This document shows positions 12,098 to 24,656 of a stretch of 64,000 bases of DNA, piece after piece (within the stretch, counting starts at the first letter, position 1; each line of letters begins with the position of its first letter). Position numbers and translations under genes: made by a program. The notes beneath the pieces are model-generated. The model was given only the letters and a program-made list of their open reading frames with translations, was not told the origin of the DNA and made no database searches. Source of the stretch: Diabrotica undecimpunctata (taxonomy: Eukaryota > Arthropoda > Insecta > Coleoptera > Chrysomelidae); contig NC_092807.1 of assembly GCF_040954645.1 (NCBI RefSeq), positions 25,567,809 through 25,631,808 of the forward strand. The letters run 5' to 3'.

Positions 12098-13204
12098 ACT
12101 ATTTAAATGGGAATAAGCCACAATTAAAGGTTAAAATACGTTTATTGACGTTTCAATTTCCACTTCGGAATCGTTCTCAAAATACAAACATTAGTAAATT
12201 AAACAAATTTTGTTTTTTTGTTACTTAGTGAAAAATTCTTCTAATAATTTAATTTTATCTGACTCATCTATATTGACAATTCAGACATACCTTATACATT
12301 TTAAAGTAGACGACTTTAAAATGATATTGCCAATATTGTTGAGTTGCGTTCCTGGGACGACTTTACTTATAAGATAGTTCATTCGATTACATGAAATCAA
12401 CTTTAACTTGAGAATATCCGTCAGAAAGATCATAACATGTAATTCGTCTTTAAAAAGACAAATACATGCCATGATGACAGTAAAATTCTCCTGTTAGTGA
12501 TTCCATAGTAAATTATGAGGGAAAAACCAGGAAAAAAAACCTCATAATACTATCCCGACATGGTAAGTATTTGATCGTGCATTTAGTTTACCTTCAATAA
12601 ACACCAAATTCCGATTTTATATGTTTGTTATTTAAAAAACATACATGATGTATTCTCTATATGTTACTGACTTACCAATACTGGTATTTTCCTTTTAATA
12701 ACTTCCTCTTTCAATATGGGTAACCAGATCCTACTACATTCTGCCGAGGAATTCGCGACACAGTTGGTCTCATTTAGCATAATTAGAGCCGCTTCTTTGA
12801 TTTTTCTCTTTTTACCATCCGTTTCTTTTAGGACTATATTTGAATCATTCCATTGAACCCTATGTTCATTATTCCATGCGTGTTTACAGATTTGAGATCT
12901 ATCAAATTCTCTATTTTTAATATAGGATTGATGTTCACTTATTCTAACATTTAATGGTCTTGATGTTTCACCTAAATAAAACTGATCGCATTCACAAGGT
13001 ATTTTATAAATGCAATTCTTTGTCCTTTCTTGTTCATTGTTAGGTTTGGTTTTGGACAAAATAGATCTCAACGTGTTTGTTGTTTTGAATGTTGTTGAAA
13101 TGTTGAATTTATTTCCTATCCTTTTAAGCTTTTCCGATAATCCTTTTATGTATGGTATTGTTATTTTCCTCAAATTATTTCTTGCATATGCTGTAGGATC
13201 TCTG
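12098..13204 (-). mobile_element. Penelope-like element, 3' end, left arm
   Basis: This 1.1-kb segment is the mirror image of 13291-14383. It contains the GIY-YIG coding region and the 3' flank, and is 5'-truncated at about 13204. Head-to-head junctions like this are common among Penelope-like retroelements. Confidence 0.75.
12664..13173 (-). pseudogene. Penelope-like GIY-YIG endonuclease C-terminal region (5'-truncated)
   Basis: The 169-residue frame contains CIYKIPCECDQFYLGETSRP followed by LNVRISEHQ, which is the GIY-YIG nuclease core as it occurs at the C-terminus of Penelope-like reverse transcriptases. It continues with HA/WNNEHRVQW and ends LPILKEEVIKRKIPVLVSQ. The enzyme domain nicks target DNA during retrotransposition. 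The RT domain is absent, so this is a remnant, although the surviving frame is open. Compared with the right arm it lacks the 11-base deletion and stop codon. Confidence 0.8.
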
Positions 13205-14383
13205 TTTTATTAAAAAATGATTATAATTTATCGTTTATAAATGAGGAATTTTCAACAATCGATCGAATAGCACAAAACAACTTAGAACGAGATCCTACAG
13301 CATATGAAAATAATAATACAAGGAAAATAACAATACCATACATAAAAGGATTATCGGAAAAGCTTAAAAGGATAGGAAATAAATTCAACATTCAAAACAA
13401 CAAACACGTTGAGATCTATTTTGTCCAAAACCAAACCTAACAATGAACAAGAAAGGACAAAGAATTGCATTTATAAAATACCTTGTGAATGCGATCAGTT
13501 TTATTTAGGTGAAACATCAAGACCATTAAACGTTAGAATAAGTAAACATCAATCCTATATTAAAAATAGAGAATTCGATAGATTTCAAATCTGTAAACAC
13601 GCATAGGATAATGAACATAGGGTTCAATGGAATAATTCAAATATAGTCCTAAAAGAAACGGATGGTAAAAAGAGAAAAATCAAAGAAGCGGCTCTAATTA
13701 TGCTAAATGAGACCAATTGTGTCGCGAATTCCTCGGCAGAATGTAGTAGGATCTGGTTACCCATATTGAAAGAGGAAGTTATTAAAAGGAAAATACCAGT
13801 ATTGGTAAGTCAGTAACATATAGAGAATACATCATTTATGCTTTTTAAATAACAAACATATAAAATCGGAATTTGGTGTTTATTGAAGGTAAACTAAATG
13901 CACGATCAAATACTTACCATGTCGGGATAGTACTATGAGGTTTTTTTCTTGGTTTTTTCCTCATAATTTACTATGGAATCACTAACAGGAGAATTTTACT
14001 GTCATCATGGCATGTATTTGTCTTTTTAAAGACGAATTACATGTTATGATCTTTTCTGACGGATATTCTCAAGTTAAAGTTGATTTCATGTAATTGAATG
14101 AACTATCTTATAAGTAAAGTCGTCCCAGGAACGCAACTCAACAATATTGGCAATATAATTTTAAAGTCGTCTACTTTAAAATGTATAAGGTATGTCTGAA
14201 TTGTCAATATAGATGAGTCAGATAAAATTAAATTATTAGAAGAATTTTTCACTAAGTAACAAAAAAACAAAATTTGTTTAATTTACTAATGTTTGTATTT
14301 TGAGAACGATTTCCGAAGTGGAAATTGAAACGTCAATAAACGTATTTTAATCTTTTATTGTAGCTTATTCCCATTTAAATAGT
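13205..14383 (+). pseudogene. Penelope-like element, 3' end, right arm (broken)
   Basis: This second copy of the same 3' end is in opposite orientation. It starts slightly further upstream (NDYNLSFINEEFSTIDRIAQ), then carries RDPTAYENNNTRK. Relative to the left arm, an 11-base deletion near 13391 shifts the frame, and a TAG replaces the tryptophan codon after KHA near 13606. The rest of the nuclease frame continues to the Q-stop near 13816. The following 3' flank matches the left arm in reverse to 14383. Confidence 0.75.
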
Positions 14384-14469
14384 AATTAATTTAAAATGCC
14401 ACAAGAAAATAGCTTCAGAACAATATCAAATATACACAATACCATTTACGAAAAAATAAGACAAAATAT

Positions 14470-15318
14470 AATTTATTTATTTATTTAATACATGTAAAAC
14501 ATCTTTGTATATAAATTTGGAATACAATAGAAATATGCTTTATTACTACTGAAAATTGTACAATTTTATGGACAAAGTTTACAAAAAGTCAGAAAAATAA
14601 CAAACATTTAAAATTTACTTAAATTACATAAATCGTCAATATCACAAAATAAAAGATAAGACAATACACAATATATTGCAAAATTTAAATAAATTGCAAA
14701 TTGCATAGTTTAAGTTGCTGCATGTGATACTGAAATATATATTTATACAAATACTTTAGTTACTTCTATATAAAGCTATTTGTTCAGAAACTCTTCTACT
14801 GAATAACATAGTCTATCTCTGATAGATAGGTTTCTTTTACGGAACTTAAGGAAAGAAGTTGAAGATTTAAGTTGCAAAGGGAGATGGTTGTACAATTTTT
14901 TTGCTGAATATAATATAGATTTCTTTACTAACTCAGTGGACGGGTTCAGTAAATACAAATCAAAGGTTAAATTTCTGGTGGAGTAGTCAAGATTAGGTCT
15001 TCTGGAAAAACATGTAGGTAGGTGTTTACAAATTAAGCAAACACTTTCTAAAATATATAAAGAGGGAATAGTTAAAATCCCATGATTTTTGAGTAGCCTT
15101 TTCAATATGTTATTCTACTGAGACCAAAAAGATACTGTATTGCTCTTTTTTGAAATTTAAAAACAACATCACATTGGGACAGCTGTGTTAGAACCCCAAA
15201 AAAAGAAGACTATATCGAAGATGAGACTGGAACAAAGAAAAATATGTTATTTTGCAAGATGCTAAATTGATTTCCTTCGAAACAGATCTTATTGCATAGC
15301 AGACTGAGGCTTCTAAGA
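14470..15318 (-). pseudogene. Non-LTR retrotransposon C-terminal RT fragment
   Basis: Minus-strand pieces read EASVCYAIRSVSKEINLASC, then YFSLFQSHLRYSLLFLGF, and after a frameshift ILTIPSLYILESVCLICKHL and YSTRN..KKLYNHLPLQLKS..FLKFRKRNL. These are the thumb and C-terminal motifs of Jockey/Daphne-type LINE proteins. The copy is strongly 5'-truncated and has inserted into a P-element-like gene; the junction near 15318 creates a chimeric open frame. Confidence 0.75.
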
Positions 15319-16818
15319 AATTAGAAATGACTTTCACCAACAAGTTTTTAATTTGAGGGGTTTTTGCACCACCTCTTCTAGAAGATTGGTATGAAATACA
15401 TGATTTCCACTGTTTTCTTAGAACTCTTACCATAAAAACTAGAACATGATCTGCTATATATGAATCTCTGTCATCTCCCATGTCTTCAAAACCATCTATA
15501 CACTTACTATGCTTATTGCAACGAAGACTTGGCATAATCGCCATTTCATTAAATATTATAGCTATATGCTTATCAATTCTTTCCATTTTTGATATTGTTG
15601 CTTTTAGTGATTCAAATATTAACTTATTAATTCCTGGGCCCCCAATAGTTTGAGCCAGAAGTTTGTTTAATGATGACTTACTGGGTAAGATAAATAGATT
15701 GGAAAGAATACTATATGAACGAGCATTTTGTTTTTATAAAGACAAAGTTAAACATTTCTCATTAAGAGTAAATTTTCTTGGCTTTTTTGCTTTACAGTTC
15801 TCGTTTTACTGAATTTGAATTAACATAGCTGCCGTTCTATTAATGTTCTGAAGATCAACCAATTTATTTTCTTTATTAAACTCTAGCTTCAAACTGTCTG
15901 CGTTTAAAAGACTTTTTACTATTTCTTTACAAAGAATATTTATGGTGTGGTTGTTTTAATGCTTCATATAATTTTTTCTTTTTAGGGGTACCTAATTGTA
16001 CTTCTTGATATCTTACACTGCTTCAATATTTTCAGCGGTGTGATATTCTTAAGGCAAACACCTAAAAGTAAATGTGATGTTAATTTCTTTATTCAATACT
16101 TACAAGGCAAAATCTATTCGTTATATTAACCTTCGTGTAGTGGCATTACTGCGTGATTTTTGATGTGATTATTAAACAATTTATTGTAAGTACTAGAATG
16201 TTTCGTTAGAATGTTAGAATGTTAGAAAGTACCTTCATATATCTTTGTTAGATTTTAGCAATAGGAGATTATAAACACAGACAAGCTCCTATTTCTAGTT
16301 TTTAGCCCCAGCTGGTCTATGACACGGAGGCAACTAAACTTCTAAAAAACTCTAGTATCACTATCCGAAGGTTAAGTAAACTGTTAATTTTATAATTAAT
16401 CATATAAGAGAATGTTTACAAATCTGCTGATGACAATACAAAATATAAAATTTTAACTACAATTACCTTTTAAATCCTTACTCTCATCAGTTTGTACAAT
16501 TAAAATCTCTTCATTTGGTAACCGTGCATAATTGTGTTCTGCAACTAAAGTTTCATAAAATAGTAACCAATTGGAAAATTATTAATTGTTATCTTCCCAA
16601 TACTTACTACAATGGAAACACGTGTGTACATTGTGCATCTCTACTTGTTGAAGAACTTTCAACTAAAACAAAAAGTAAATAAAATAATTTATACCATGAT
16701 TCACTTCAAGTAAAATAATTTTTATTAATTACATATCAGGGTTACTTACTTTTTGTTACATTTGCTTCCGCACACAACATTGAAATGCTTCTCGGATGTA
16801 GATTAGAAGAGAAATCTA
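15318..16818 (-). pseudogene. P-element-like (THAP9-type) transposase remnant
   Basis: An open stretch 15320-15738 reads ARSYSILSNLFILPSKSSLN, then GGPGINKLIFESLKATISKM, IAIIFNEMAIMPSL, CIDGFEDMGDD and IADHVLVFMVRVLRKQWK. This matches the catalytic core of P-element/THAP9 transposases, a DNA cut-and-paste enzyme. The expected Asp in the (L/M)FDEM motif is Asn here (FNEM). Upstream, short stretches with good splice signals (about 16752-16818, 16614-16673 and 16490-16560) could be N-terminal exons, as expected for this intron-rich family. The C-terminal part is cut off by a LINE insertion. Confidence 0.6.

Positions 16819-18812
<1,994 letters not shown>

Positions 18813-18899
<87 letters not shown>
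18813..18899. repeat. (TA)n microsatellite
   Basis: Pure AT dinucleotide run directly abutting the 5' end of a LINE fragment. Confidence 0.95.
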
Positions 18900-18900
<1 letters not shown>

Positions 18901-18902
<2 letters not shown>

Positions 18903-19535
18903 TTTCTGGCAGCTGGCAATAAAAAATGAGTTTAATATAATTCAATCATCTCAAAAAGAAGTAGCTTTTATCTGGGTACTGTCACATGTAGAAATAGCTG
19001 GAAATGAGAAATTGGACAACCTAGTAAACACAAATCAAATAAACTCACAATATACAGCAAAATTAAGACATTACCTAATTAAAGCTCACTGTATAAACAT
19101 ATGGCAAGACCACTGTAAAGATGAAGGAACCAAACAAAATAAAATCCCTCGTCTTGTAAAGACCATCTTATGATGTCATGATATGTAAATGATCTAAGAC
19201 CAAGTCATAATTAACCGACTATGAATTGGACATACGGCACTAACCTATAAAATCTTTATCAAAAAAGAATCGTCACCAACCTGTAAAAACTGTACTCTCC
19301 CATTGACGGTGAAGCATATTCTGATTGATTGTCAGTACTACGAAGAAAAAAAAATGTAGAATCTTAGATGACATCAAAATTACCTTGATTATAAACACAG
19401 ACCATTTTTATTAAATTATTTAATAGATTGATGTTTATATACATCTATTTAAGGTACATAAATCGACCTCTTGTGTATGTTATTCCACTAATAGCCCTGC
19501 GTGGTTGATGTAGATCTAAATAAAAAAAGTGTGTT
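18901..19535 (+). pseudogene. I-group LINE 3' end (RNase H to C-terminus)
   Basis: The read-through contains VAFIWVLSHVEIAGNEKLDN, the end of an RNase H domain, then a tail with LRPSHN..YGTNL and C..C-like motifs broken by stops. A degraded final segment ends in an A-rich stretch. It is the same type of element as the copy at 2294-3688. A short piece of the same text recurs at 37085-37190. Confidence 0.7.
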
Positions 19536-19554
19536 TATGCATTAAATAGGTTAC

Positions 19555-19735
19555 TAAGAAATAAATGCATATCAAGAGGTGCCAAGTTAATAATATACAG
19601 AACGGTTATTAGGCCAATAGTAACATATTCTGCAGAGAAATGGCCATTAAATAAAAACAGCAAGAAATGGTGGAGATATGGAACGAAAAGTACTAAGGAA
19701 AATATTTGAAGTAAATGGAGAACGACGTAAAATAT
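19555..19735 (+). pseudogene. RTE-type LINE C-terminal fragment next to Gr splice donor
   Basis: The read-through LIIYRTVIRPIVTYSAE, followed after a frameshift by ERKVLRKIFEVNGE, is the typical post-RT segment of RTE-like LINEs. It ends about 10 bases from the donor site of the Gr exon at 19745-20563, so it inserted at the very start of that intron. Confidence 0.65.
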
Positions 19736-19744
19736 CAAACTTAC

Positions 19745-20563
19745 CGTATATACAGATACGAAATCAATAACTATAGCAATTATTTTTAAATGACTCCCAT
19801 CAAATTTCGTTGAATTAGGTATAAATAAGTCAAATGCTATGTTAAAATCGTGTAGGTATTCAAAAAATGTTCGAAATATTAGGCCCAAAAACCATATATT
19901 ATAAAGTCTGTTGATATCCTTAGTAATTGAAAATAGATCTTTATAAACAGTTTTAATAAGTCGTACGCTTAGAAGTATGCGATCACGATTGATAGTGATC
20001 AAATTTTCAATACTGTGGTATATACCGATATATCTGAATGCGATAATATTTAATATTTCTGACAGAAAAGCCACAGTAATTATCATCTGAATAATTATCC
20101 ATACAGTGTAGATATCATTCAGCAGTACTTGCCACATGAAATGGTTTGAGGTATAAACGATATTGTTTACTAAAACGCACAAAAGGCAAATTACAAATAA
20201 TCCATAACGTATAAACTTTTTAATCAAACTTTCCTGACGCGCATATTCTATCTGATTAATTCTTCGGAGAACTCTTTTCCATAGTGTTTTTCTAAAAATT
20301 AGAGAATAAATTATACTTATACCAAACATTAAAGATTGCCCAATGATCAATGTTATTAGGAGTTTTTCAGTAATCCCAAATATGACTGCCCCTGATAAAA
20401 TTACTATAATTATGTTAAGTAAGCCAGCGATCCATAAGACAAAGATAAAAAACACTTGTAGAATATTTTCCAAAGATAGTTTTTCCGCATTCCAGGAAAA
20501 TAAGCAGAAGTATCTTCCAATTGTATACACAATGTTTAAACAATATGTATCTTTAGTAGTCAT
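19745..20563 (-). CDS. Gustatory receptor, first exon
   Basis: The exon encodes 273 residues, MTTKDTYCLNIVYTIGRYF to ..DFVSVYT, ending at GTAAGT in phase 0. An upstream in-frame ATG (MGN) exists three codons earlier; I chose MTTKD because every close paralogue starts there. It carries five hydrophobic segments, the conserved IEYARQESLIKKFIRYGLF region and the extracellular segment NSTKFDGSHLK before TM6. The exon is intact. The 3' exons were not found and the intron is filled with LINE fragments. Confidence 0.85.
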
Positions 20564-20639
20564 ATTCCCCACAAGGACTGTGTATTTTCAAGACAATAAA
20601 TAGGTAGAATTTTATTTAAGTACACTAAACTCAAGTCGC

Positions 20640-20760
20640 GGATAAGAAGCCATTAAACAAATTAAATATATCAATAATTTAATGAAAACCTGCATTATCA
20701 AATGAGTTATTTCGATTTTTCCTAATATAAAGAATTCGCCCGATATTAAATAATAACATA
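20640..20760 (-). promoter_or_regulatory. Conserved upstream block of the Gr subfamily
   Basis: It shares GCCATTAAACAAATTAAATA and the more distal GTTATTTCGATTTTTCCTAA with the blocks before the Gr exons near 39.8 and 49.8 kb. The proximal half is also shared with those near 5.5 and 24.5 kb. Confidence 0.45.
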
Positions 20761-20804
20761 ATATAAGCAATCACCACTATACAAAGTATAAAAATATAGT
20801 GCTC

Positions 20805-20837
20805 CACAAAATTATCCGAACATTATACTTGCATACT
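20805..20837. repeat. Solo terminus of a Tc1/mariner-like repeat
   Basis: TAGTGCTCCACAAAATTATC followed by CGAACATT resembles the start of a Tc1-like element next to a TA. Close copies occur at 25270, 40072 and 50032, but no partner terminus is seen, so these may be remnants. Confidence 0.4.
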
Positions 20838-20851
20838 AGTGTTGAATTACT

Positions 20852-21379
20852 TTTTGACGTGACAACGTCTTAAATTAGGTTGTGGCTCGGAATCACTCAT
20901 GAAAAAGTGTAACGCCCGCTCACGTCTGTTACGATGAGTCACCGAACGAGAGAGAGGCCCGCCGGACCGGCGAATGCCTTGCGTCTCTCTCCCACAATAA
21001 TACAAGTTCACACGTGTGGTTAAAGTATCGTCAGCTATGTCTGTCGTGAAAATGTGGAGTGCTTAGATTCGTCATTTACAACAACTACAACAATAAAGGT
21101 AAATAATTGTACACTAATATTTCATTATCGTAAACTATGATTGATTGATTAATTGTTAGATTGACACAAAAGTTGAGAAACTGAGTTTATAGGTTATGTC
21201 ATACTATTGACAAATGTTGATAGTGTTAAGTAAATAATTAGTTTAAATCACTCTGCAATCAATCGTAATTCAGTCGATTGAGAAGAAACAGCGCGTTTCA
21301 ACTGCAAACAACTATTGTGCAATTTAATAATATTCATATCAATAAATATTCTACCGAGAAAAAGACGTTGTCACGTAAA
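20852..21379. mobile_element. MITE-like element with short TIRs
   Basis: TTTTGACGTGACAACGTCTT on the left matches AAAGACGTTGTCACGTAAAA on the right in reverse complement. The 528-base interior is G+C-richer in its left half (CCGCCGGACCGGCG) and non-coding. The size and ends suit a non-autonomous DNA transposon. Confidence 0.6.
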
Positions 21380-21419
21380 ATCTTCGCCCGTAAAACCGAC
21401 TTTACAGGCAACCGATTTT

Positions 21420-22782
21420 TTTCTCTATAGTACAATTCTGAGGCAAGCGTCACAAGAAGATGTCGGTTCTTCACATCGATTCGTTCTAGTCATCATATAT
21501 TTATTCTAAGCAGGTTAACAGAAAAATCAACGATCGATACTAGAATTCGTTTCATAACAATTATTGTCGAATGGTCAAAATTTAAAAGTCATAAATGGCA
21601 TCAAATAGAAACAAAAATTTGTGCCTTCAAAAATTATTGGTTTGACGATGAATCAAGGAATGCAATAAAAGAAAAAATGAAGCCTACAGAAAGATGCTTA
21701 CCCGACGAACTAGAACAACTGTATAGAATTACCAGAAAAAGGGAAAAGAAGAAAAGAGAATACACAAAAGAAAAACGAAACCACTTAAATAAGGAATTTA
21801 AATATATAGAAAACCTCAACAGGGAAGAAGAATTTAGAGCATTCTATAAGAAAGTAAACATCTTCTTCTTCTTCTTTAAGTGCCATCTCCGCGACGTAGG
21901 TTGGCAATCATCATGGCTATTCTGACCTTCAAGGCAGCTGCTCTGAATAATTGCCTTGAGCTGCAACCAAACCCCTCTCTCAGGTTCTTCAACCAGAAAA
22001 CGCGTCTTCTTCCTACGCTTCTCCTACTCTCTACTTTTCCTTGAATTATGAGTCTCAAGATGTTGTATCTTTCGCCTCTCATCACATGTCCGAGATATTG
22101 CAATTTCCTTTCTTTTATTGTATTTTCCATTTCCCTCTCTCTGCCTATTCTCCTTAACACTTCTGTATTCGTGACTCTATCTACCCATGGAATCCTTAAA
22201 AATCTTCTAAATGTCCACATTTTAAACGCGTTAGTTTGATAACGAATTTAAACATCAACAGAAAAGAATTCAAGGCAACCACAAGACAATGCAGAATGAA
22301 GTCAAAATGGTGACCTATTACCAACAAGAGACGATGTATTGAATAGATGGGTGGAAATACTATAACCAGGCACTTGATATAGAGGAAGAAGAAGAAACCT
22401 GGGAAACAAAAAAAAAGTAAAAGGAACGGACGAGAGGGAAGAGGAAGCACCAACGATTTTTGAAGTTAAAGATTCAGTTAAAAAACTAACCAGAAAAAAT
22501 CACCCGGAATAGATAATCTCCCAGCTGAACTATATGAAGGTGGCCACGATATCATACTGGCATTACAGAAGCTTATAAGAGAAACAAGGACACAGAAATC
22601 CCTCCTTAATGATTAGAATATTGAAATACTTTGCACCATATACCAAAAAAACGAGATATCTTTTGAATGCTCTAACCACAGAAGAATTACACTTCTATAT
22701 ACAGCGTATAAATTATTTTCCACAGTACTATGTCTCCGTATAGCACCCTATGCAGAACGGATAGTGGGAAAATACCAGGCTG
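21420..22782 (+). pseudogene. RTE-like LINE, 5' half, copy A
   Basis: The copy begins at the same point (ATTCTGAGGCAA..) as copies at 43620 and 53030. It encodes EQMKPTERCLPDELEQLYRI-like sequence, a Lys-rich helix, then NRWVEIL..ALDIEEEEET and a decayed RT start (CLRIAPYAERIVGKYQA). Another LINE fragment (21863-22245) is inserted in it. The match to copy C stops at about 22782. Stops and frameshifts make it a pseudogene. Confidence 0.7.
21863..22245 (-). pseudogene. LINE C-terminal fragment nested in copy A
   Basis: The minus-strand frame 21876-22220 includes RIPWVDRVTNTEVLRRIGRE, KLQYLGHVMRGERYNILRLI and SVGRRRVFWLKNLR..IANLRRGDGT, the conserved C-terminus of a common insect LINE. The 3' end carries a GAA-rich tail (plus strand TTCTTCTTCTTCTT). 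AAACATC appears on both sides, a plausible target-site duplication of 7-8 bases. Confidence 0.8.
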
Positions 22783-22800
22783 AACGTTCCTTGAACGTTC

Positions 22801-23020
22801 CCACGAATCAGTAAACATAAACAAATTTTATGATAATCTTATTATATTAAAAAGTCCACTTCCCGTCTACTTGAACAATTTGATTTTCTCTAGAGATATC
22901 AATATATTAAAAACGATTTACGAACATATTAAAAACTGTAAATATAAATTGGAGCTTATATATATAAAGCTAATAAATAAAAATTGTATGTTAAATTGTA
23001 CGGATGATTGTATGTTTATT
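22801..23020 (+). other. Unknown 70-codon reading frame
   Basis: Without a clear start, the frame from 22803 reads ESVNINKFYDNLIILKSPLP, then VYLNNLIFSRDINILKTIYE, and ends in CMLNCTDDCMFI before a stop at about 23020. It is the only long stop-free stretch here and has a protein-like composition with a closing Cys cluster. I do not recognise it. It could be a gene fragment, a viral insertion or chance. Confidence 0.25.
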
Positions 23021-23234
23021 TAAAAAAAAAAATCAGAAATACAGAAAAAATTCCTCTAATTGTAAAAATTGTTTGTCTTTAAATTTGTCAAATTGTTAAA
23101 AAATTTGTGGATAATTGGCTCGGCCAAGGCCATCAAACTAAAATAAAAAAAATAATAATAATTAAATTGAGCATTTATCATTTCTAAACTGACAATACTT
23201 TTTTCTGATAATCTGAAATTGCATAAAAATGTAG

Positions 23235-23235
<1 letters not shown>

Positions 23236-23296
<61 letters not shown>

Positions 23297-23383
23297 GTTA
23301 AATAGTGGGTTTGTAGCAATTATTGCTGCAAACCCACTATTTAACGTTTACTTACTTACGTTGTCAGCAAATACTTCTGGTTC

Positions 23384-23440
<57 letters not shown>
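23236..23440. mobile_element. Hairpin insertion within a (TA)n microsatellite
   Basis: Two (TA)n runs (23236-23292 and about 23386-23440) flank a perfect inverted repeat, AACGTTAAATAGTGGGTTTG paired with its reverse complement at 23330-23350, around a small loop. An additional 36 bases separate it from the right run. It looks like a tiny foldback MITE that integrated into a TA repeat. Confidence 0.55.
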
Positions 23441-23442
<2 letters not shown>

Positions 23443-23582
23443 AACAATTCTCTTTCTAAATATCTGAATTAATTTTCCAATAAAATGTCAAATACTTAAA
23501 TAAATAAATAATACCACTGATATTAATTTAAAGAATCTAATGGTGATAAAATTAGAATTGGATCGTAAAATTTCAAACTTAC

Positions 23583-24401
23583 TGTATACATAGACACGAA
23601 ATCCAAAGTAATCACAATTATTTTTAGATTAATCTCTTTAACCATCGTTGCATTTTCCAAAATGATGTCAAACACTATGTTAAAATCGTGCATATATTCA
23701 AAAAATGTTCTAAATATTAGGTTTAAAATCCATATATCAAAAAGTCTCTTAACATCGTTAGTAATAAAAAATAGATCCTTATAAACAGTTTTGATAAGTC
23801 GTATGCGTACAAATATGCGATCGGGCTGGATAGTGATCAAATTCTTAATACTGTGATATACACCAATATATCTGAATGCGATAATATTCAATATTTCTGT
23901 CAGAAAAGCCAGAGTAATTATCATTTGAGTAATTATCAATAAATTGTAGATATCATTCAGTAGTATTTGCCATAGAAAATTTTTTAAGGTGTGATCGATA
24001 ATGTTCCATAAATTTCCTATAAAACAAAGTACAAACAGTCCATAACGAATAAATTTTTTAATAAAAATTTCCTGACTTGTTGATCCTGTCTGATGGATTC
24101 TTCGGAGAACCACTGTCCATATTGTTTTCCTAAAAATCAGGGAATACAATACACTGATACCAAACACAAAAGATTGCCCCGCGATCAATAACATTAGGAA
24201 TTTTTGTGTATATCCTACTTTGATAGGATATAACATATTCAACACTAAGCTGTTCAGTACATTAATAATCCAAAATACAAAAATCAATAATTCTTGTAGA
24301 CTATTTTCCAAAGATAATTTTTTTTTATTCCAAGAAAATATACAGAAGTACCTTCCAATTTTATATATAATGTTTAAACAGTATGTATCTTTAGTAGTCA
24401 T
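23583..24401 (-). CDS. Gustatory receptor, first exon
   Basis: The exon encodes 273 residues from MTTKDTYCLNIIYKIGRYF to ..DFVSMYT at a GTAAGT donor in phase 0. An in-frame ATG seven codons upstream (MLVLVGN) is possible, but paralogues support MTTKD. It is most like the exon at 4630-5448 in the loop before TM6 (IILENATMVKEINLK). It is intact, with five hydrophobic segments. The intron start (GTAAGTTTGAAATTTT) is also conserved with the paralogues. Confidence 0.85.
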
Positions 24402-24509
24402 ATTTCCAACTAGGACTAACATTAAAAGCTGATGAATATTTGTAATATAATAAATTTTATTTTAATTACTCGTTTTACGATCCAAAGTACATTATATTTA
24501 AGAAGAGGG

Positions 24510-24572
24510 TGAAAGGCCATTAAACATATTTGATAAAACAATAATATAATAGAAAACTAACATTTATCAGAC
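24510..24572 (-). promoter_or_regulatory. Conserved upstream block of the Gr subfamily
   Basis: GCCATTAAACATATTTGATA and ATAATATAATAGAAAACTAA repeat the block upstream of the Gr exon at 4630-5448 almost base for base. Confidence 0.45.
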
Positions 24573-24656
24573 AATTTATTTCGGTTTTGTCACTGCCTTG
24601 ACATTAAGTAATAAATGACATTAATAAGCAATATGACTAACTTACAAACATTGAGT

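Noticed and set aside
20805..20837. A complete Tc1/mariner element starting from the CAGTGCTCCACAAAATTA terminus.
   Set aside because: No matching inverted terminus or transposase was found within a few kb of any of the four copies; only the isolated HTH remnant at 60.7 kb exists.
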